From contig NZ_CP042331.1 of the NCBI RefSeq assembly GCF_008253865.1, forward strand, positions 2,976,001 through 3,040,000: 64,000 bases of DNA. The letters are read 5' to 3'. This DNA comes from Bosea sp. F3-2 (GTDB lineage Bacteria; Pseudomonadota; Alphaproteobacteria; Rhizobiales; Beijerinckiaceae). How positions within the stretch are numbered: position 1 is the first letter of the stretch; each line of letters opens with the position of its first letter. A program made the translations under genes and the position numbers. Below the pieces are notes generated by a model. It had not been told where the DNA came from. It saw nothing but the letters and a program-made list of their open reading frames with translations, and did not search any database. Shown in pieces: positions 26,481 to 35,829 of the stretch.

Positions 26481-27458
26481 TCATGCATTCGCCTCGATGC
26501 GCGGATCGACGACCCGGTAGATCAGATCGGTGAGGATGTTGAAGCAGACGACCATTGCCGATGAGATGAAGAAGACGCCGAGCAGCACGGAATAGTCGCG
26601 CTGGACCAGCGCATCGAACATCAGCCGGCCGATGCCGGGCCAGGCGAAGACGGTCTCGGTCAATACGGCGCCGCCGACGAGCTGGCCCGCCTGCAGGCCG
26701 GCCAACGTCACCACCGGCAGAATGGCGTTGCGCGCCACGTGCCGGCGCCAGACGCGGGGCTGCGAGACGCCCTTGGCGCGCGCCGTCTTGACGAAGTCGG
26801 CGCCCGCCACCTCCAGCATCGAGGCGCGCATCATCCGGGCGTAGAGCGCAGTGAAGAACAGGCCGAGCGTCAGCGACGGCAGGACGAGATGCTGGGCGAT
26901 ATCGAGCGCGCGGGACAGCCCGGTATAGTTCGCGCCGATGGTCTCGTAGCCGACATTGGGCACGATCCCGAGCTTCAGCGCAAAGACGATCTGGCTCATC
27001 AGCGCGATCCAGAACAGCGGCGTCGCGTAGAAGATCAGCGCGAGCGTGGTGATCAGGCTGTCCGACCATTTTCCGGCCCGGCGCGCGGCGAGCGCGCCCA
27101 TCGCGGTGCCGACCACGAGCGAGACCAGGAAGGCCGCACCGGTCAAAAGCAGCGTCGCCGGCAGGCGCTCCATGATCAGGTTGAGCACCGGCTGCTGCTG
27201 GCGGTAGCTGAAGCCGAGATCGAAGCTCAGATAGCCCTTCAGATAGATCCAGAGCTGGGTCAGGAAGGGCTGATCGAGGCCGAAGCGGGCGCGCAGCTGT
27301 TCGAGCAGCTGGGCATCGGCGGCGCCCGCCTCGCCGGCGAGCACCTGCGCCGGGTCGCCCGGCGCGGCCCGGATCAGCAGGAAGTTCAGCACCGCGATCG
27401 CGAACAGGACGATGACGCCCTTCACGAGCCGGCCGGCAAGAAATTGCGCGAGATTCAT
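26481..27458 (-). CDS. peptide ABC transporter permease (DppB-like)
   Basis: The 325-residue inner-membrane protein has the OppB/DppB layout: an N-terminal helix, a periplasmic segment (LRARFGLDQPFLTQLWIYL), five further helices and the EAA motif (KTARAKGVSQPRVWRRHVARN). It forms the translocation pore with the DppC-like partner. It follows the binding-protein gene after a 313-bp repeat-filled gap. Confidence 0.9.
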   Translation of the reverse strand: MNLAQFLAGRLVKGVIVLFAIAVLNFLLIRAAPGDPAQVLAGEAGAADAQLLEQLRARFGLDQPFLTQLWIYLKGYLSFDLGFSYRQQQPVLNLIMERLPATLLLTGAAFLVSLVVGTAMGALAARRAGKWSDSLITTLALIFYATPLFWIALMSQIVFALKLGIVPNVGYETIGANYTGLSRALDIAQHLVLPSLTLGLFFTALYARMMRASMLEVAGADFVKTARAKGVSQPRVWRRHVARNAILPVVTLAGLQAGQLVGGAVLTETVFAWPGIGRLMFDALVQRDYSVLLGVFFISSAMVVCFNILTDLIYRVVDPRIEANA

Positions 27459-27482
27459 TCAGACTGTCCGGCTGGGGGCGTG

Positions 27483-27737
27483 CCCTTCTCCCCTTGCGGG
27501 AGAAGGTGCCCCGAAGGGGCGGATGAGGGGTCGCGCTGCGCTTTCCGTCATTGCGAGGAGCGCAGCGAAGCAATCCAGGGGCCGTCGAGCTCCACATCCC
27601 CCTGGATTGCTTCGCGGAGCCTGTCCTCGGGCTTGCCGAAGGCAAGACCCGGGGGCTCGCAATGACGATGTAGGGTCGAGCGACCCCTCATCCGTCAGCG
27701 CTCCGCGCTGCCACCTTCTCCCGCAAGGGGAGAAGGG
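27483..27737. repeat. nested palindromic repeats between binding-protein and permease genes
   Basis: The outer arms CCCTTCTCCCCTTGCGGGAG (27483-) and the complementary CTCCCGCAAGGGGAGAAGGG (ending 27737) enclose an inner palindrome 27546-27667 with arms CGTCATTGCGAG / CTCGCAATGACG and GAAGCAATCCAGG / CCTGGATTGCTTC. One repeat has apparently inserted into another. The inner type (CGTCATTGCGAG) is a widespread alphaproteobacterial intergenic repeat. Confidence 0.75.
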
Positions 27738-27771
27738 AAAGTCCGGCAGCCTGCCAAGCGACTGCGCCACG

Positions 27772-29340
27772 TCACTCCTTCCAGGCGTCGCGGAAGCCAT
27801 CGTCGACGCCGATCCCGGTGGTGACGAGGTTCTTGACGTTGCAGCGGTAGATGGTCGGGAAGTCCATCTCCAGCAGCCAGAGCACCGGCAGTTCGTCGGC
27901 CAGCACCTTCTGGACCTTGGTGTAGAGTTCCTGGCGCTCCTTGTCGGTCGGCGCGATCGCTGCGTCGGCGAAGAGCTTGTCGACTTCGGGATTGGAGTAG
28001 CCGCCGACATTGGCGAAGGGATTGCCCTTGGCGATGTTGGAGGAGATGTAGGAGCGCGCCACGCCCATGGCGGGGTCGCCGAGCTGGTAGAGGAAGTTGA
28101 AGTTCAGGTCGAAATCCCAGTTCGACGCCTTCTGCGTCCAGCCGGGCACGTCGGTGTTCTCGATCTGCACCTTGACGCCGACATCCTCGAGATTCTGCTT
28201 GATCGCCTCGGACCAGCGGCTCCAGGTCTCGCCATAGGGCAGGTTGAGCAGCTTGATCGTCTCGCCCTTGTAGCCGGAGGCCTTGATCAGCTCCTTGGCC
28301 TTGGCGGGGTCGTAGCTGTATTTCGGCACATCGTCCGAATAGAACTTGGTCTTGGACGAGATCGGCCCGGTCGGCAGCTTGCCGAGGCCGCCCCAGACCA
28401 CGTCCTTCCCGAATTCGCGGTCGATGGCGTACATCAGCCCCTGGCGGAACTGCTTGTTGCCGAGGATGCCGTTGCGCACGTTCGGGGTGAGCCAGGCATG
28501 GGGGGCGAACATCTCCCAGCCCTTGGTCGTCATGCAGGTGTTGGGCAGCTTCGACAGGCGCGCCACGTCGTAGACGTCGACCGAACCGCCGGTCAGCACG
28601 TCGACCTTGCCCGTCTCATAGGCAACGGCGCGGGCAGCTGCATCGGGAATGATCTGCCAGTAGATCTCGTCGAGGTTCGGCTTGCCCTTGAGCCAGTAAT
28701 CCTCGTTCTTGACGAGGTGGATGTAGGAGCCCTTCTTCCACTCCTTGAGCTTGAAGGGGCCGGTGCCGATCGGCGTGTTGTTGGCCGGGTTGGCGCGATA
28801 ATCCGTGCCGTCATAGATGTGCTTGGGGATCATCGGCGCAGAGGCGACCTCCTGTGTCATGATCATCGGGCCGAAGGGCTGCTTCAGCGTGATCTTGACG
28901 GTGAGGTCGTCGACCTTCTCGATCTTCTCGACCTGTGCGTTGACGATCGGGCGCCAGCGCGGATGCACCTCGCGCAGGAACTTGTCGAGGGTGAAGACGA
29001 CGTCGTCGGCCGTGAACGGCTTGCCGTCATGCCATTTCACGCCTTCCTGGAGCTTGAAGGTGTAGACCTTGGCATCGGGCGAGATCTCCCAGCTCTTGGC
29101 GAGCGAAGGCTGCGGGTTGAGCTTCTCGTCATAGCGCAGCAGCGATTCGTAGATGTTGCCGGCGACCATATTGGTCGGGCCGTTCTGGTTGAGGCCCTGC
29201 ATCAGCATCGGCGGCTCGGGCTGGACCACGACATGGACCGTGCCGCCCTTCTTCGGCTCCTGGGCCATCGCGGTCCCTAACGCGAGAACCGACGCCGCGA
29301 GCGCCAAACCCAGCCTCAATCCCGTCATCCTGGCCATCAT
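27772..29340 (-). CDS. peptide ABC transporter substrate-binding protein (SBP_bac_5)
   Basis: The 522-residue periplasmic protein has a signal peptide (LRLGLALAASVLALGTAMA, cleavage before QEP) and the DppA/OppA family core: VKWHDGKPFTADDVVFTLDK, GTGPFKLKEWKKG, FRQGLMYAIDRE. It is the first gene of the operon SBP-permease-permease-ATPase-peptidase-exporter. Two Cys residues (TCMTTKG and YRCNVKN) may form a disulphide. Ligand unknown; the M20 enzyme in the operon suggests a peptide or acyl-amino acid. Confidence 0.92.
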   Translation of the reverse strand: MMARMTGLRLGLALAASVLALGTAMAQEPKKGGTVHVVVQPEPPMLMQGLNQNGPTNMVAGNIYESLLRYDEKLNPQPSLAKSWEISPDAKVYTFKLQEGVKWHDGKPFTADDVVFTLDKFLREVHPRWRPIVNAQVEKIEKVDDLTVKITLKQPFGPMIMTQEVASAPMIPKHIYDGTDYRANPANNTPIGTGPFKLKEWKKGSYIHLVKNEDYWLKGKPNLDEIYWQIIPDAAARAVAYETGKVDVLTGGSVDVYDVARLSKLPNTCMTTKGWEMFAPHAWLTPNVRNGILGNKQFRQGLMYAIDREFGKDVVWGGLGKLPTGPISSKTKFYSDDVPKYSYDPAKAKELIKASGYKGETIKLLNLPYGETWSRWSEAIKQNLEDVGVKVQIENTDVPGWTQKASNWDFDLNFNFLYQLGDPAMGVARSYISSNIAKGNPFANVGGYSNPEVDKLFADAAIAPTDKERQELYTKVQKVLADELPVLWLLEMDFPTIYRCNVKNLVTTGIGVDDGFRDAWKE

Positions 29341-29470
29341 CTACCTGTTCCCCTGCCTCGTACCGAGATCGTATCGTTTGAATCGGACCGCTCGGACCGG
29401 ATCGGCGCCATCGCACCCGATCACGCGTCTCTTGGCAAGCGCCGCGCCAACAGATCGACAAAGCGCCGGG

Positions 29471-30265
29471 TCAGCGAGCCATGCTCGCCAAAGCGTCGCG
29501 CGTGGAGGCGCTGGAGATGCCGAACAGGCCGTCATAGTGCGTCTCGAGATCGGTAATCACGAACATGACCGTCGAGATCGAGATGACCCCGATCGCCAGC
29601 ACGATCGCGGCGACGCGCTTGCGCGGCGTCTGAATGCCGAAGCTCAGGAACACCAGCATCAGCCAAAAGGTCAGGATACTGGTGAACAGCGGCGAAACCG
29701 GCCCGTGCACATCCTCGATCACGGCCCAGCGCCGCTGCTGCAGCTGCAGATAGGCCGACCGGCATTCGGCCGCGGTATTGGCATGGAGAGTATCGGAAGA
29801 TGCCAGGCCGTTGATCGCCCGTCCGACACGGTTGAGCAGGGCGCCGAGCGACGGGTCGGCCCCTTCACGAGCCATGGCAGACGTATCGGGGATGGTTATG
29901 CCGGCAGGCTTCGGCTCCCGCGGCCAGGTGCTGGCGATGACCGCTGCGGTGTAGCTGCGCAGGTCGAGGCGGATCGGATCGGCCTCCGCGCCATAGTTGC
30001 GCAGGCAGTCGTCGAGCTGGGCAAGTTGGGCAGCATCGGCGTTGCGGTCGCGATAGGCCTTGTCGAAATTGGCCTTGACGTTCGAGAGCTGGAGGCTGAG
30101 CACCAGCGCAGCAAAGGTGACGAGCAGGCTCGTCACCAGCCGCAACGCTTCCATCGTGCGCTCGGGGAGATGCTCCTCCGACAACCAACCGCGCAACTTC
30201 ATGCCGAGAATGGCGCTTGCGCTCAGCAGGGCACAGAAGGCGAATGCTGCAACGGTCTCGGTCAT
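29471..30265 (-). CDS. DUF4239-like membrane protein
   Basis: The protein of about 264 residues has two N-terminal helices (TVAAFAFCALLSASAILG and VTSLLVTFAALVLSLQL), a soluble segment with FDKAYRDRNADAAQLAQLDD, and two C-terminal helices (LTFWLMLVFLSFGI and VAAIVLAIGVISISTVMFVI). The arrangement is that of DUF4239 (bestrophin-like) proteins, function unknown. ATG at 30265 is preferred over an upstream start because it directly precedes the first helix. Confidence 0.7.
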   Translation of the reverse strand: MTETVAAFAFCALLSASAILGMKLRGWLSEEHLPERTMEALRLVTSLLVTFAALVLSLQLSNVKANFDKAYRDRNADAAQLAQLDDCLRNYGAEADPIRLDLRSYTAAVIASTWPREPKPAGITIPDTSAMAREGADPSLGALLNRVGRAINGLASSDTLHANTAAECRSAYLQLQQRRWAVIEDVHGPVSPLFTSILTFWLMLVFLSFGIQTPRKRVAAIVLAIGVISISTVMFVITDLETHYDGLFGISSASTRDALASMAR

Positions 30266-30382
30266 GGCCGCAGGCGCTCCCGGCAAAGCGCGGGCATACG
30301 CACGCCGCTTCAGAGGGCTTGCGATGGCGGGTGGTGTCAATATCCGGTGGCTACGGGACTGCCAATGCGGTGTGGAGCCCGC

Positions 30383-31075
30383 TCAGCGCGCATCCTCGAC
30401 ATAGGTCGCCACGAAGCGGACCAGCTCGCTCTGCCGGGCCGTTCCGGTCTTGGTGAAGAGGCGCTGGAGGTGAGTGCGCGCCGTCGTCGGCGCGATGCCG
30501 AGCCTCTTCGCAGCGACGATCGTGTCGAGCCCCTCGACGATGAGCGCCAGCATGCGCTCTTCCGTCGGCGTCAGCCCGCAGGCTTCGCTGACCTGGGCGA
30601 CATTCCGCTCCATGGCACTTTCGGGATCGTCGACGGTCAGGACGAAGAGGTCGATGCCCGCCAGATGCACGGCATCGATCGCGACCTGCCGTCCGCAGCG
30701 CAGCGCCAGCGGCAGCCGCGTCTCGCCGACCGTACTGCCGCCGCGGCAGCGCTTCATCCAGACCTGAAGCCGCGCCATGAAATCCTTGTCGCAGGCGGTG
30801 AAGCGATCGGTGTCGCCCAGCCCGTTGCGGGCCAGCGCGGTCGCGCCGCGATTGCTGAAGCGCGTATTCAAGCCGGCGTCGATGACGAAGACGGGCTTCG
30901 ACACCGCATCTGCGACTTCCGGAGCTACCCGGCGTGACGGCAACGGCGTGAAACCAGCCCTGCCAATGACCGAAACATGGAATGACATCGTAACATCCAT
31001 CCCTGCAATCCAAGGATCGCCGCGCATACGTAAGGAGACAGTTCCAGTACGTGCTTCGGTTTCCATTCGTCGCAC
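30383..31075 (-). CDS. LuxR-type HTH transcriptional regulator
   Basis: The 230-residue protein has an N-terminal PAS-like region (ADAVSKPVFVIDAGLNTRFSN) and a C-terminal LuxR helix-turn-helix (LTPTEERMLALIVEGL ... APTTARTHLQRLFTKTG). No receiver Asp domain is seen, so it is a stand-alone regulator. Its C-terminal half is similar in layout to the longer LuxR protein at 33318-34457, so the two may be paralogues. Target genes unknown. Confidence 0.8.
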   Translation of the reverse strand: MRRMETEARTGTVSLRMRGDPWIAGMDVTMSFHVSVIGRAGFTPLPSRRVAPEVADAVSKPVFVIDAGLNTRFSNRGATALARNGLGDTDRFTACDKDFMARLQVWMKRCRGGSTVGETRLPLALRCGRQVAIDAVHLAGIDLFVLTVDDPESAMERNVAQVSEACGLTPTEERMLALIVEGLDTIVAAKRLGIAPTTARTHLQRLFTKTGTARQSELVRFVATYVEDAR

Positions 31076-31154
31076 CGGGATGGCGATCGGTTCAAAGCTC
31101 GCGAATGTGGACTGGGACTGGTCTTCAGGCCGCCGACTGTACGACCAACCGGAA

Positions 31155-31937
31155 TCAGACCTTCAGCGTCAGCCGATAGGTGTAGGTGTCGCCGCGGAAC
31201 AGGCCTTCGACATATTCGAGCATGACGCCATCCGCGCCGTAGCTGCGCCGCTTGATCAACAGGCAGGGCACCGGCTGCCGGAAGCTGAAGATCGCGCATT
31301 CCTCGTCGCTCGGAGCCGCCGCCTCGATGGTCTGGTCGCAGCGCACCAGCGGAAACCCGAAACCGGCGAGAGCGGCATAGACGGAGCCCGTCAGATCGGC
31401 CTCGGCTAGACCCGGCACCCGCTCCAGATTGTACCAGGCGCACTCGCGCGACATCGGGATGCCGTCACCGGCGCGAACACGGACAAGCTTCAGGAAGCTG
31501 GCATGCGAGGCCTCGCCGAAGATCGAAGCGATCGAGCGGTCGCTGACCACCGCCCGCTCGAGGATGCGGGAGGACGGCACCCGGCCGAGCTCGCGCATCT
31601 CCTCGGTGAAGCCCTTGAGCCGGTCCATGCCTGAATGCAAGCGAGGCCCCGGCCCCTGGACAATCGAGCCCAGCCGCCCCTGTGCGCTCAGCAATTTTCG
31701 CTGTCGCAGCGTGTTGTAGGAGCGTTGTACGGTGGTGCGGCTGATGCTGAGCCGTTCGGCCAGTTCGCGTTCTGCCGGAAGGGTCGTGCCGGGGGGGAGG
31801 ACGCCGTCGCCGATCAATCGCGTCAGCTGATCCTCAAGCTGCTGATAGAGCGGCTTGGCGGTGTCGCTGCGCAGTTCCAGGAGTTCCTGGAATGGCGGCT
31901 TCGGAATTGAAGGCTTAGACACTGTCATCGGTTGCAT
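31155..31937 (-). CDS. GntR-family regulator, HutC/UTRA subfamily
   Basis: The protein of about 260 residues has an N-terminal winged helix (PLYQQLEDQLTRLIGDGVLPPGTTLPAERELAE and SISRTTVQRSYNTLRQ) and a UTRA effector domain (SFLKLVRVRAG, YVEGLFRGDTYTYRL). UTRA members sense sugars, amino acids or their derivatives. Starts at 31937, 31928 or 31982 are possible. It diverges from a PfkB-type kinase that it may control, but a MITE-like element now fills the intergenic region. Confidence 0.85.
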   Translation of the reverse strand: MQPMTVSKPSIPKPPFQELLELRSDTAKPLYQQLEDQLTRLIGDGVLPPGTTLPAERELAERLSISRTTVQRSYNTLRQRKLLSAQGRLGSIVQGPGPRLHSGMDRLKGFTEEMRELGRVPSSRILERAVVSDRSIASIFGEASHASFLKLVRVRAGDGIPMSRECAWYNLERVPGLAEADLTGSVYAALAGFGFPLVRCDQTIEAAAPSDEECAIFSFRQPVPCLLIKRRSYGADGVMLEYVEGLFRGDTYTYRLTLKV

Positions 31938-31986
31938 GATCGTGAGACAACCCGCGTAGCAGTTCGTGGATAGGAAAATCAAACCC

Positions 31987-32251
31987 TAGAGGCTGTTATG
32001 AACCTTGGGATCGACTTGACGCAGGCGATTTTGCGCGAATGCAAGGAATTCGAGGACGCAAACCTTTCGGTTTGCTACGAAGAGCGACACGGCAGTCGCG
32101 CAAAAGCGCCGCGCCCTACGGGTGAGGTGAAAACCGCAGAGCTGCAGCGTCGCACCGCTTGCCGATACGGACGTATCGGCGGCGCGATGCTCCTCCCATC
32201 TCTGCGGTTTTGACCTCATCAAATCGGTCCCAAGGTTCATAACAGCCTCTA
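31987..32251. mobile_element. MITE-like non-autonomous element with long terminal inverted repeats
   Basis: TAGAGGCTGTTATGAACCTT begins at 31987 and its exact complement ends at 32251; the match continues imperfectly inward (GGGATCGACTTGA against GGGACCGATTTGA). Inside is a second inverted pair, GTGAAAACCGCAGAG (about 32126) and CTCTGCGGTTTTGAC (about 32200). TA is present at both ends, consistent with TA target duplication as made by IS630/mariner or some IS5-group transposases. It encodes no transposase. It lies between the GntR gene and the PfkB kinase and touches the kinase start codon. Confidence 0.75.
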
Positions 32252-33222
32252 TGCTCGACAAGCCGATCTTCATTCTGGGAAGCTTCGTCCTCGCCTGTTC
32301 GGCGAAAGTCGGGCGTTTTCCGTGGCCTGGGGAATCGATGGCCGCCGAGCGCGTGACCATCGAACCCGGCGGCAAGGGGCTGAACCAGGCGATCATGGCG
32401 CGCCGCCTCGGCACCATGGTCGACGGGCTTCTCGCGGTGGGCAACGATCTGGCCGCCAGTTTCGCCCCCACGGCGCTGGCGCGCGCCGATCTGCCGGAGG
32501 CCATGCTCGTCCGCCTCGACGGGCCGACCGGGAGCGGCGTCGCCTTCATCGACGCGGCTGGCGAGACCAGCCTCGCCATCGCACCCGGTGCCAACCTGGC
32601 CCTTTCGGAGGTACATATCCGCGAGAAGGCCAGTGCGATCGCAGCAGCCTCCCTCGTCGCAGCACAATTCGAGATCGCGGACGCTCCCATCCGCGAGGCC
32701 TTCGCTCTGGCGCACCGGGCGGGCGTGCCAACCCTGCTCAACCCCTCGCCTTTCCGACCCGTGCCGGAGGACATCCTCAGCTCGACCTCGGTTCTCATCG
32801 TCAACGAAACCGAAGCTCGCAGCCTTGCCGCGACGTTCGACGGGCCGGACGCGGACATCGCCACGCCGGAGCGCTTCATCGCAGAACTCGGCCCGGCGAT
32901 CCTGAAGCGCGGCCCAAGGCTCGTCGTGCTGACCCGCGGCGCAGCCGGCGCCATAGCGATCGCTGCGGATGAGGAACCTGTCGTACAGGCCAGTTTCCCT
33001 GTCGCTACGGTCGACGCGCTTGGCGCCGGCGATGCCTTCGCTGCGACGCTCGGCGTTCGCCTGGCCGAGGGCCGCCCGCTCACTGAGGCGCTGCGCCACG
33101 CCGCCGCTGCCGGCGCGCTGACGACGACGCGACACGGTGTCTTCGACGCCCTGCCCCGGCCAACCGAAATCGCCGAGCTCATAGGCATCCTTGCTCGCGA
33201 AAACGCGCCGCAAATTGCGTAA
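32251..33222 (+). CDS. PfkB-family carbohydrate kinase (ribokinase-like)
   Basis: The 323-residue sugar kinase has a GGKGLNQA nucleotide/substrate motif near the N-terminus, VNETEARSL mid-protein, and the catalytic PfkB signature DALGAGDAFAATLGVRLAEG, where the last Asp is the base. It resembles ribokinase or fructokinase; the substrate is not evident. The A of ATG 32251 is the last base of the MITE-like element and no proper ribosome site lies within 15 bp upstream, so expression may have been altered. The divergent UTRA regulator is the likely original controller. Confidence 0.85.
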   Translation: MLDKPIFILGSFVLACSAKVGRFPWPGESMAAERVTIEPGGKGLNQAIMARRLGTMVDGLLAVGNDLAASFAPTALARADLPEAMLVRLDGPTGSGVAFIDAAGETSLAIAPGANLALSEVHIREKASAIAAASLVAAQFEIADAPIREAFALAHRAGVPTLLNPSPFRPVPEDILSSTSVLIVNETEARSLAATFDGPDADIATPERFIAELGPAILKRGPRLVVLTRGAAGAIAIAADEEPVVQASFPVATVDALGAGDAFAATLGVRLAEGRPLTEALRHAAAAGALTTTRHGVFDALPRPTEIAELIGILARENAPQIA

Positions 33223-33317
33223 AACTTTGGATTTCTTTTGGACTTTTCGTGACCCACCCATGCTGCTAACGTGACCCTGGAAAGATCAGGCTTGGTCCAT
33301 CGCAATTGGGAGGGTTC

Positions 33318-34457
33318 ATGGCGCATCCCGATGTCGATACCGTCATGACTGCGATCGACCAGTTGCTGGCCGGCGCGATGGACGAGGAACAGATGCCGGT
33401 CGCCGCCGAGACGATGCGCCGGCTCTTCAATGGCTCGAAAGCCTGCTTCACCAGCATTGGCCCCGACCCGGAAGACTGGGTCGCCTACGCCACCAATCCC
33501 GACGACGCCTTGCAGGAACATTTCTTCGGCGAGCTGGCGCCGGAATTTGCCGAGATGGGCATGGCGCTGCGCGGCATCCCGCTCGGAGAAGTCTACAAGG
33601 ATCACCAAGTCCTGGGCGTCGAGCCCCTGCGGCGCTCGCGCATCTGGCAGGAGTGGATGCAGCCGCAGGACATGTATGGCGGCATGGCCTGCCGTTTGGC
33701 GGAGAAGGGGCAGGCCTTCTGGTTCTTCGACGTGCAGCGCGGCCGCAGCCAGGACAGCTTCGACGACCAGGACGCGGCGCTGCTGCGCAAGCTCTACCCG
33801 GTGCTGCGGCGCGTGGTGGAGCTGCGCCGTCATATCGGCCGAGTCACCATCCAGCGCGACGAAGCGCGCGGCGCGCTCGACCGGCTGGCGCTGGGCATCG
33901 CGATCCTCGATGCGGAGATGCGGATTTCCTACGCCAATGAGGGCGCCGACGAAATCCTGGCCGAGCCGGACGGGCCGATCGGGTTGCGCCAAGGGCGCCT
34001 CTACGCCCGCCAGCCGGGCGACCAGCGGCGGCTTCGACAGCTGATCGACGGAGCTTTGCGCTTGTCTCGCGACCCGCTCGCAAACCATCAGGCGAGCATG
34101 ATCCTGCATGGCGGCGACGGCGGTCATTCGCTTTCGGCCTGCATCATGCCTGCGGCGCCCTCCCCGGCGCTCCATCGGCCACACGGTCTGGTCATGATCG
34201 CGCTCAGGCGCCTCGAGACGGCGAGCGACATCGTCGCCTGCACGCGCCAGCTCTTCGATTTGACCGATACCGAAGCCAAGTTTGCGTCCGCCCTGGCGAG
34301 CGGATTGTCTCTGACGGAAGCGGCCGTAGCCCAAGGCGTGAGAATCTCGACCGCCCGCACGCATTTGGCGCGGATTTTCCAGAAGACCAACACCCGCCAG
34401 CAAAGCCAGCTCGTCTCGCTGCTGCGCAGCGCGGCCCTACCCCTTCAGCCGCGCTGA
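33318..34457 (+). CDS. LuxR-type HTH transcriptional regulator, long form
   Basis: The 379-residue protein starts at ATG 33318 with GGGAGGG directly upstream. The N-terminal 180 residues may be a GAF-like sensor (SKACFTSIGPDPEDWVAYATN). A PAS-like middle part (LALGIAILDAEMRISYANEGAD) and a C-terminal LuxR HTH (LTDTEAKFASALASGLSLTEAAVAQG and STARTHLARIF) follow. It is not a response regulator. The ligand is unknown. Together with the LuxR gene at 30383 it flanks the GntR/PfkB pair. Confidence 0.82.
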   Translation: MAHPDVDTVMTAIDQLLAGAMDEEQMPVAAETMRRLFNGSKACFTSIGPDPEDWVAYATNPDDALQEHFFGELAPEFAEMGMALRGIPLGEVYKDHQVLGVEPLRRSRIWQEWMQPQDMYGGMACRLAEKGQAFWFFDVQRGRSQDSFDDQDAALLRKLYPVLRRVVELRRHIGRVTIQRDEARGALDRLALGIAILDAEMRISYANEGADEILAEPDGPIGLRQGRLYARQPGDQRRLRQLIDGALRLSRDPLANHQASMILHGGDGGHSLSACIMPAAPSPALHRPHGLVMIALRRLETASDIVACTRQLFDLTDTEAKFASALASGLSLTEAAVAQGVRISTARTHLARIFQKTNTRQQSQLVSLLRSAALPLQPR

Positions 34458-34617
34458 GTTCGGCTCCTGCCGGGCAGAGCTCGGCCCTGCCAACGCCACC
34501 TCCAAGCGACGAAGCTTCCTCTCGTCGCTCACCCGACGCACATGTAGGCAGAGCTCGGCGGGCTCCTCATCCTCCAAATGACGGAGGCATGACAGTCATG
34601 CTCAATTGTGAGCTATA

Positions 34618-34663
34618 GCATCGGACCGAAAAGTGGAATCCACTTTTCGGAAAAATCCGATGC
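34618..34663. repeat. 46-bp palindromic repeat, copy 1
   Basis: GCATCGGACCGAAAAGTGGA ... TCCACTTTTCGG ... TCCGATGC. The inverted counterpart at 58961-59006 matches 44 of 46 bases. The centre can form an AAAAGTGGA/TCCACTTTT hairpin. It lies downstream of the LuxR and anmK stops (convergent genes). Confidence 0.75.
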
Positions 34664-34686
34664 GATACCAAATACATGGATCGCCG

Positions 34687-35829
34687 TTATCGCGTCCGAC
34701 TGGACGCGCGGCGATCCAGGGGCCGATGAAGCTCGCCTCCCGTCATCGGCACTGGAACGCCTGTCGTGGAGGGCAGGCTGAGCGGCAGTCCCTTGACCGA
34801 ACGGATCGCGAAATAGGCGAAGATCTGCGCTTCCAGCGCATCGCCGTCCCACCCTACGATCTCGACGGGCTCGACCGGGACGCCGAGCCGCCGACCGAGC
34901 CGCGCCATGAAATGCCGGTTGAGCCGGCCGCCGCCACCGACGAGCCAGCGCTTGGGCGCGCGCGGCACATGGCGCAGCGCAGCCACGATGCTTTCGACGG
35001 TGAAGGCTGCCAACGTCGCTGCGCCATCGGCATCCGAGAGCCCCTCGACAACCTGGGCGCGGCGATGGAAATCGTTGCGGTCGAGCGACTTCGGCGCCGG
35101 CCGGTCGAAGAAGGGATTGGCCATGAAGCCGGCGACGAGGTCGTCATGGATGCGCCCGCTCGCGGCCAGCACACCGTCCGCATCATAGGGGCGGCCGAGG
35201 CGGCGCAGGACGAAATCATCGAGGATCGCGCTCGCCGGGCCGGTATCGAAGGCGATGACAGTCTCGCCGTCGATATAGGTGACGTTACCGACGCCGCCGA
35301 GATTCAGCACCATCACCGGCTGCTCCAGCCGCTGCGCCAGGGCGCGGTGATAGAGCGGCGCAAAGGGCGCGCCTTCGCCGCCGGCCGCGACATCGGCGTG
35401 GCGGAAGCGATCGACGGCGGGAATGCCGAGTGCATCGGCCACCGCCTGCCCGTCGATGAGCTGGCGGGTGAAGCGCCGCTCCGGCCGATGGTAGATGGTC
35501 TGGCCATGCAGGCCGACGAGATCGATATCCGACCAGTCGAGGTGCCGGTCGGCAACGTAGCTGCGGATGGCTGCGAGGTGGTCGGCCGTCACCGCGGCTT
35601 CGAGCTCGGCGAGCGGCTCCGCTGAGGCGCGCTCGGCATCGGCGATGACGGCTTGCAGCGTGCGGCGCGTCTCGTCGCGATAGGGATAGGAGGCGCCGGC
35701 CCCGAAGGAGACGGCATCACGCCCGTCGCTCGTCACCAGTGACACGTCGATGGCGTCCATCGAGGTGCCGCTGATCACGCCGATGGCGGTCAGCGACTCC
35801 CGTGCGAGGTCGCGCTCGGCCAAGTTCAT
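34687..35829 (-). CDS. anmK: anhydro-N-acetylmuramic acid kinase
   Basis: The 380-residue enzyme phosphorylates and opens 1,6-anhydro-MurNAc to MurNAc-6-phosphate in cell-wall recycling. The family signature GVISGTSMDAIDVSL is at the N-terminus, with LVGLHGQTIYHRP, NLGGVGNVTYI and DTGPASAILDDF following and the late VGGGGRLNRHFM. The ATG at 35829 overlaps the stop of the DUF1330 gene. Length is normal for the family. Confidence 0.93.
   Translation of the reverse strand: MNLAERDLARESLTAIGVISGTSMDAIDVSLVTSDGRDAVSFGAGASYPYRDETRRTLQAVIADAERASAEPLAELEAAVTADHLAAIRSYVADRHLDWSDIDLVGLHGQTIYHRPERRFTRQLIDGQAVADALGIPAVDRFRHADVAAGGEGAPFAPLYHRALAQRLEQPVMVLNLGGVGNVTYIDGETVIAFDTGPASAILDDFVLRRLGRPYDADGVLAASGRIHDDLVAGFMANPFFDRPAPKSLDRNDFHRRAQVVEGLSDADGAATLAAFTVESIVAALRHVPRAPKRWLVGGGGRLNRHFMARLGRRLGVPVEPVEIVGWDGDALEAQIFAYFAIRSVKGLPLSLPSTTGVPVPMTGGELHRPLDRRASSRTR

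Noticed and set aside
31986..34403. 805-codon minus-strand reading across the MITE, kinase and LuxR genes
   Set aside because: Opposite to two recognised genes; begins in a terminal repeat.
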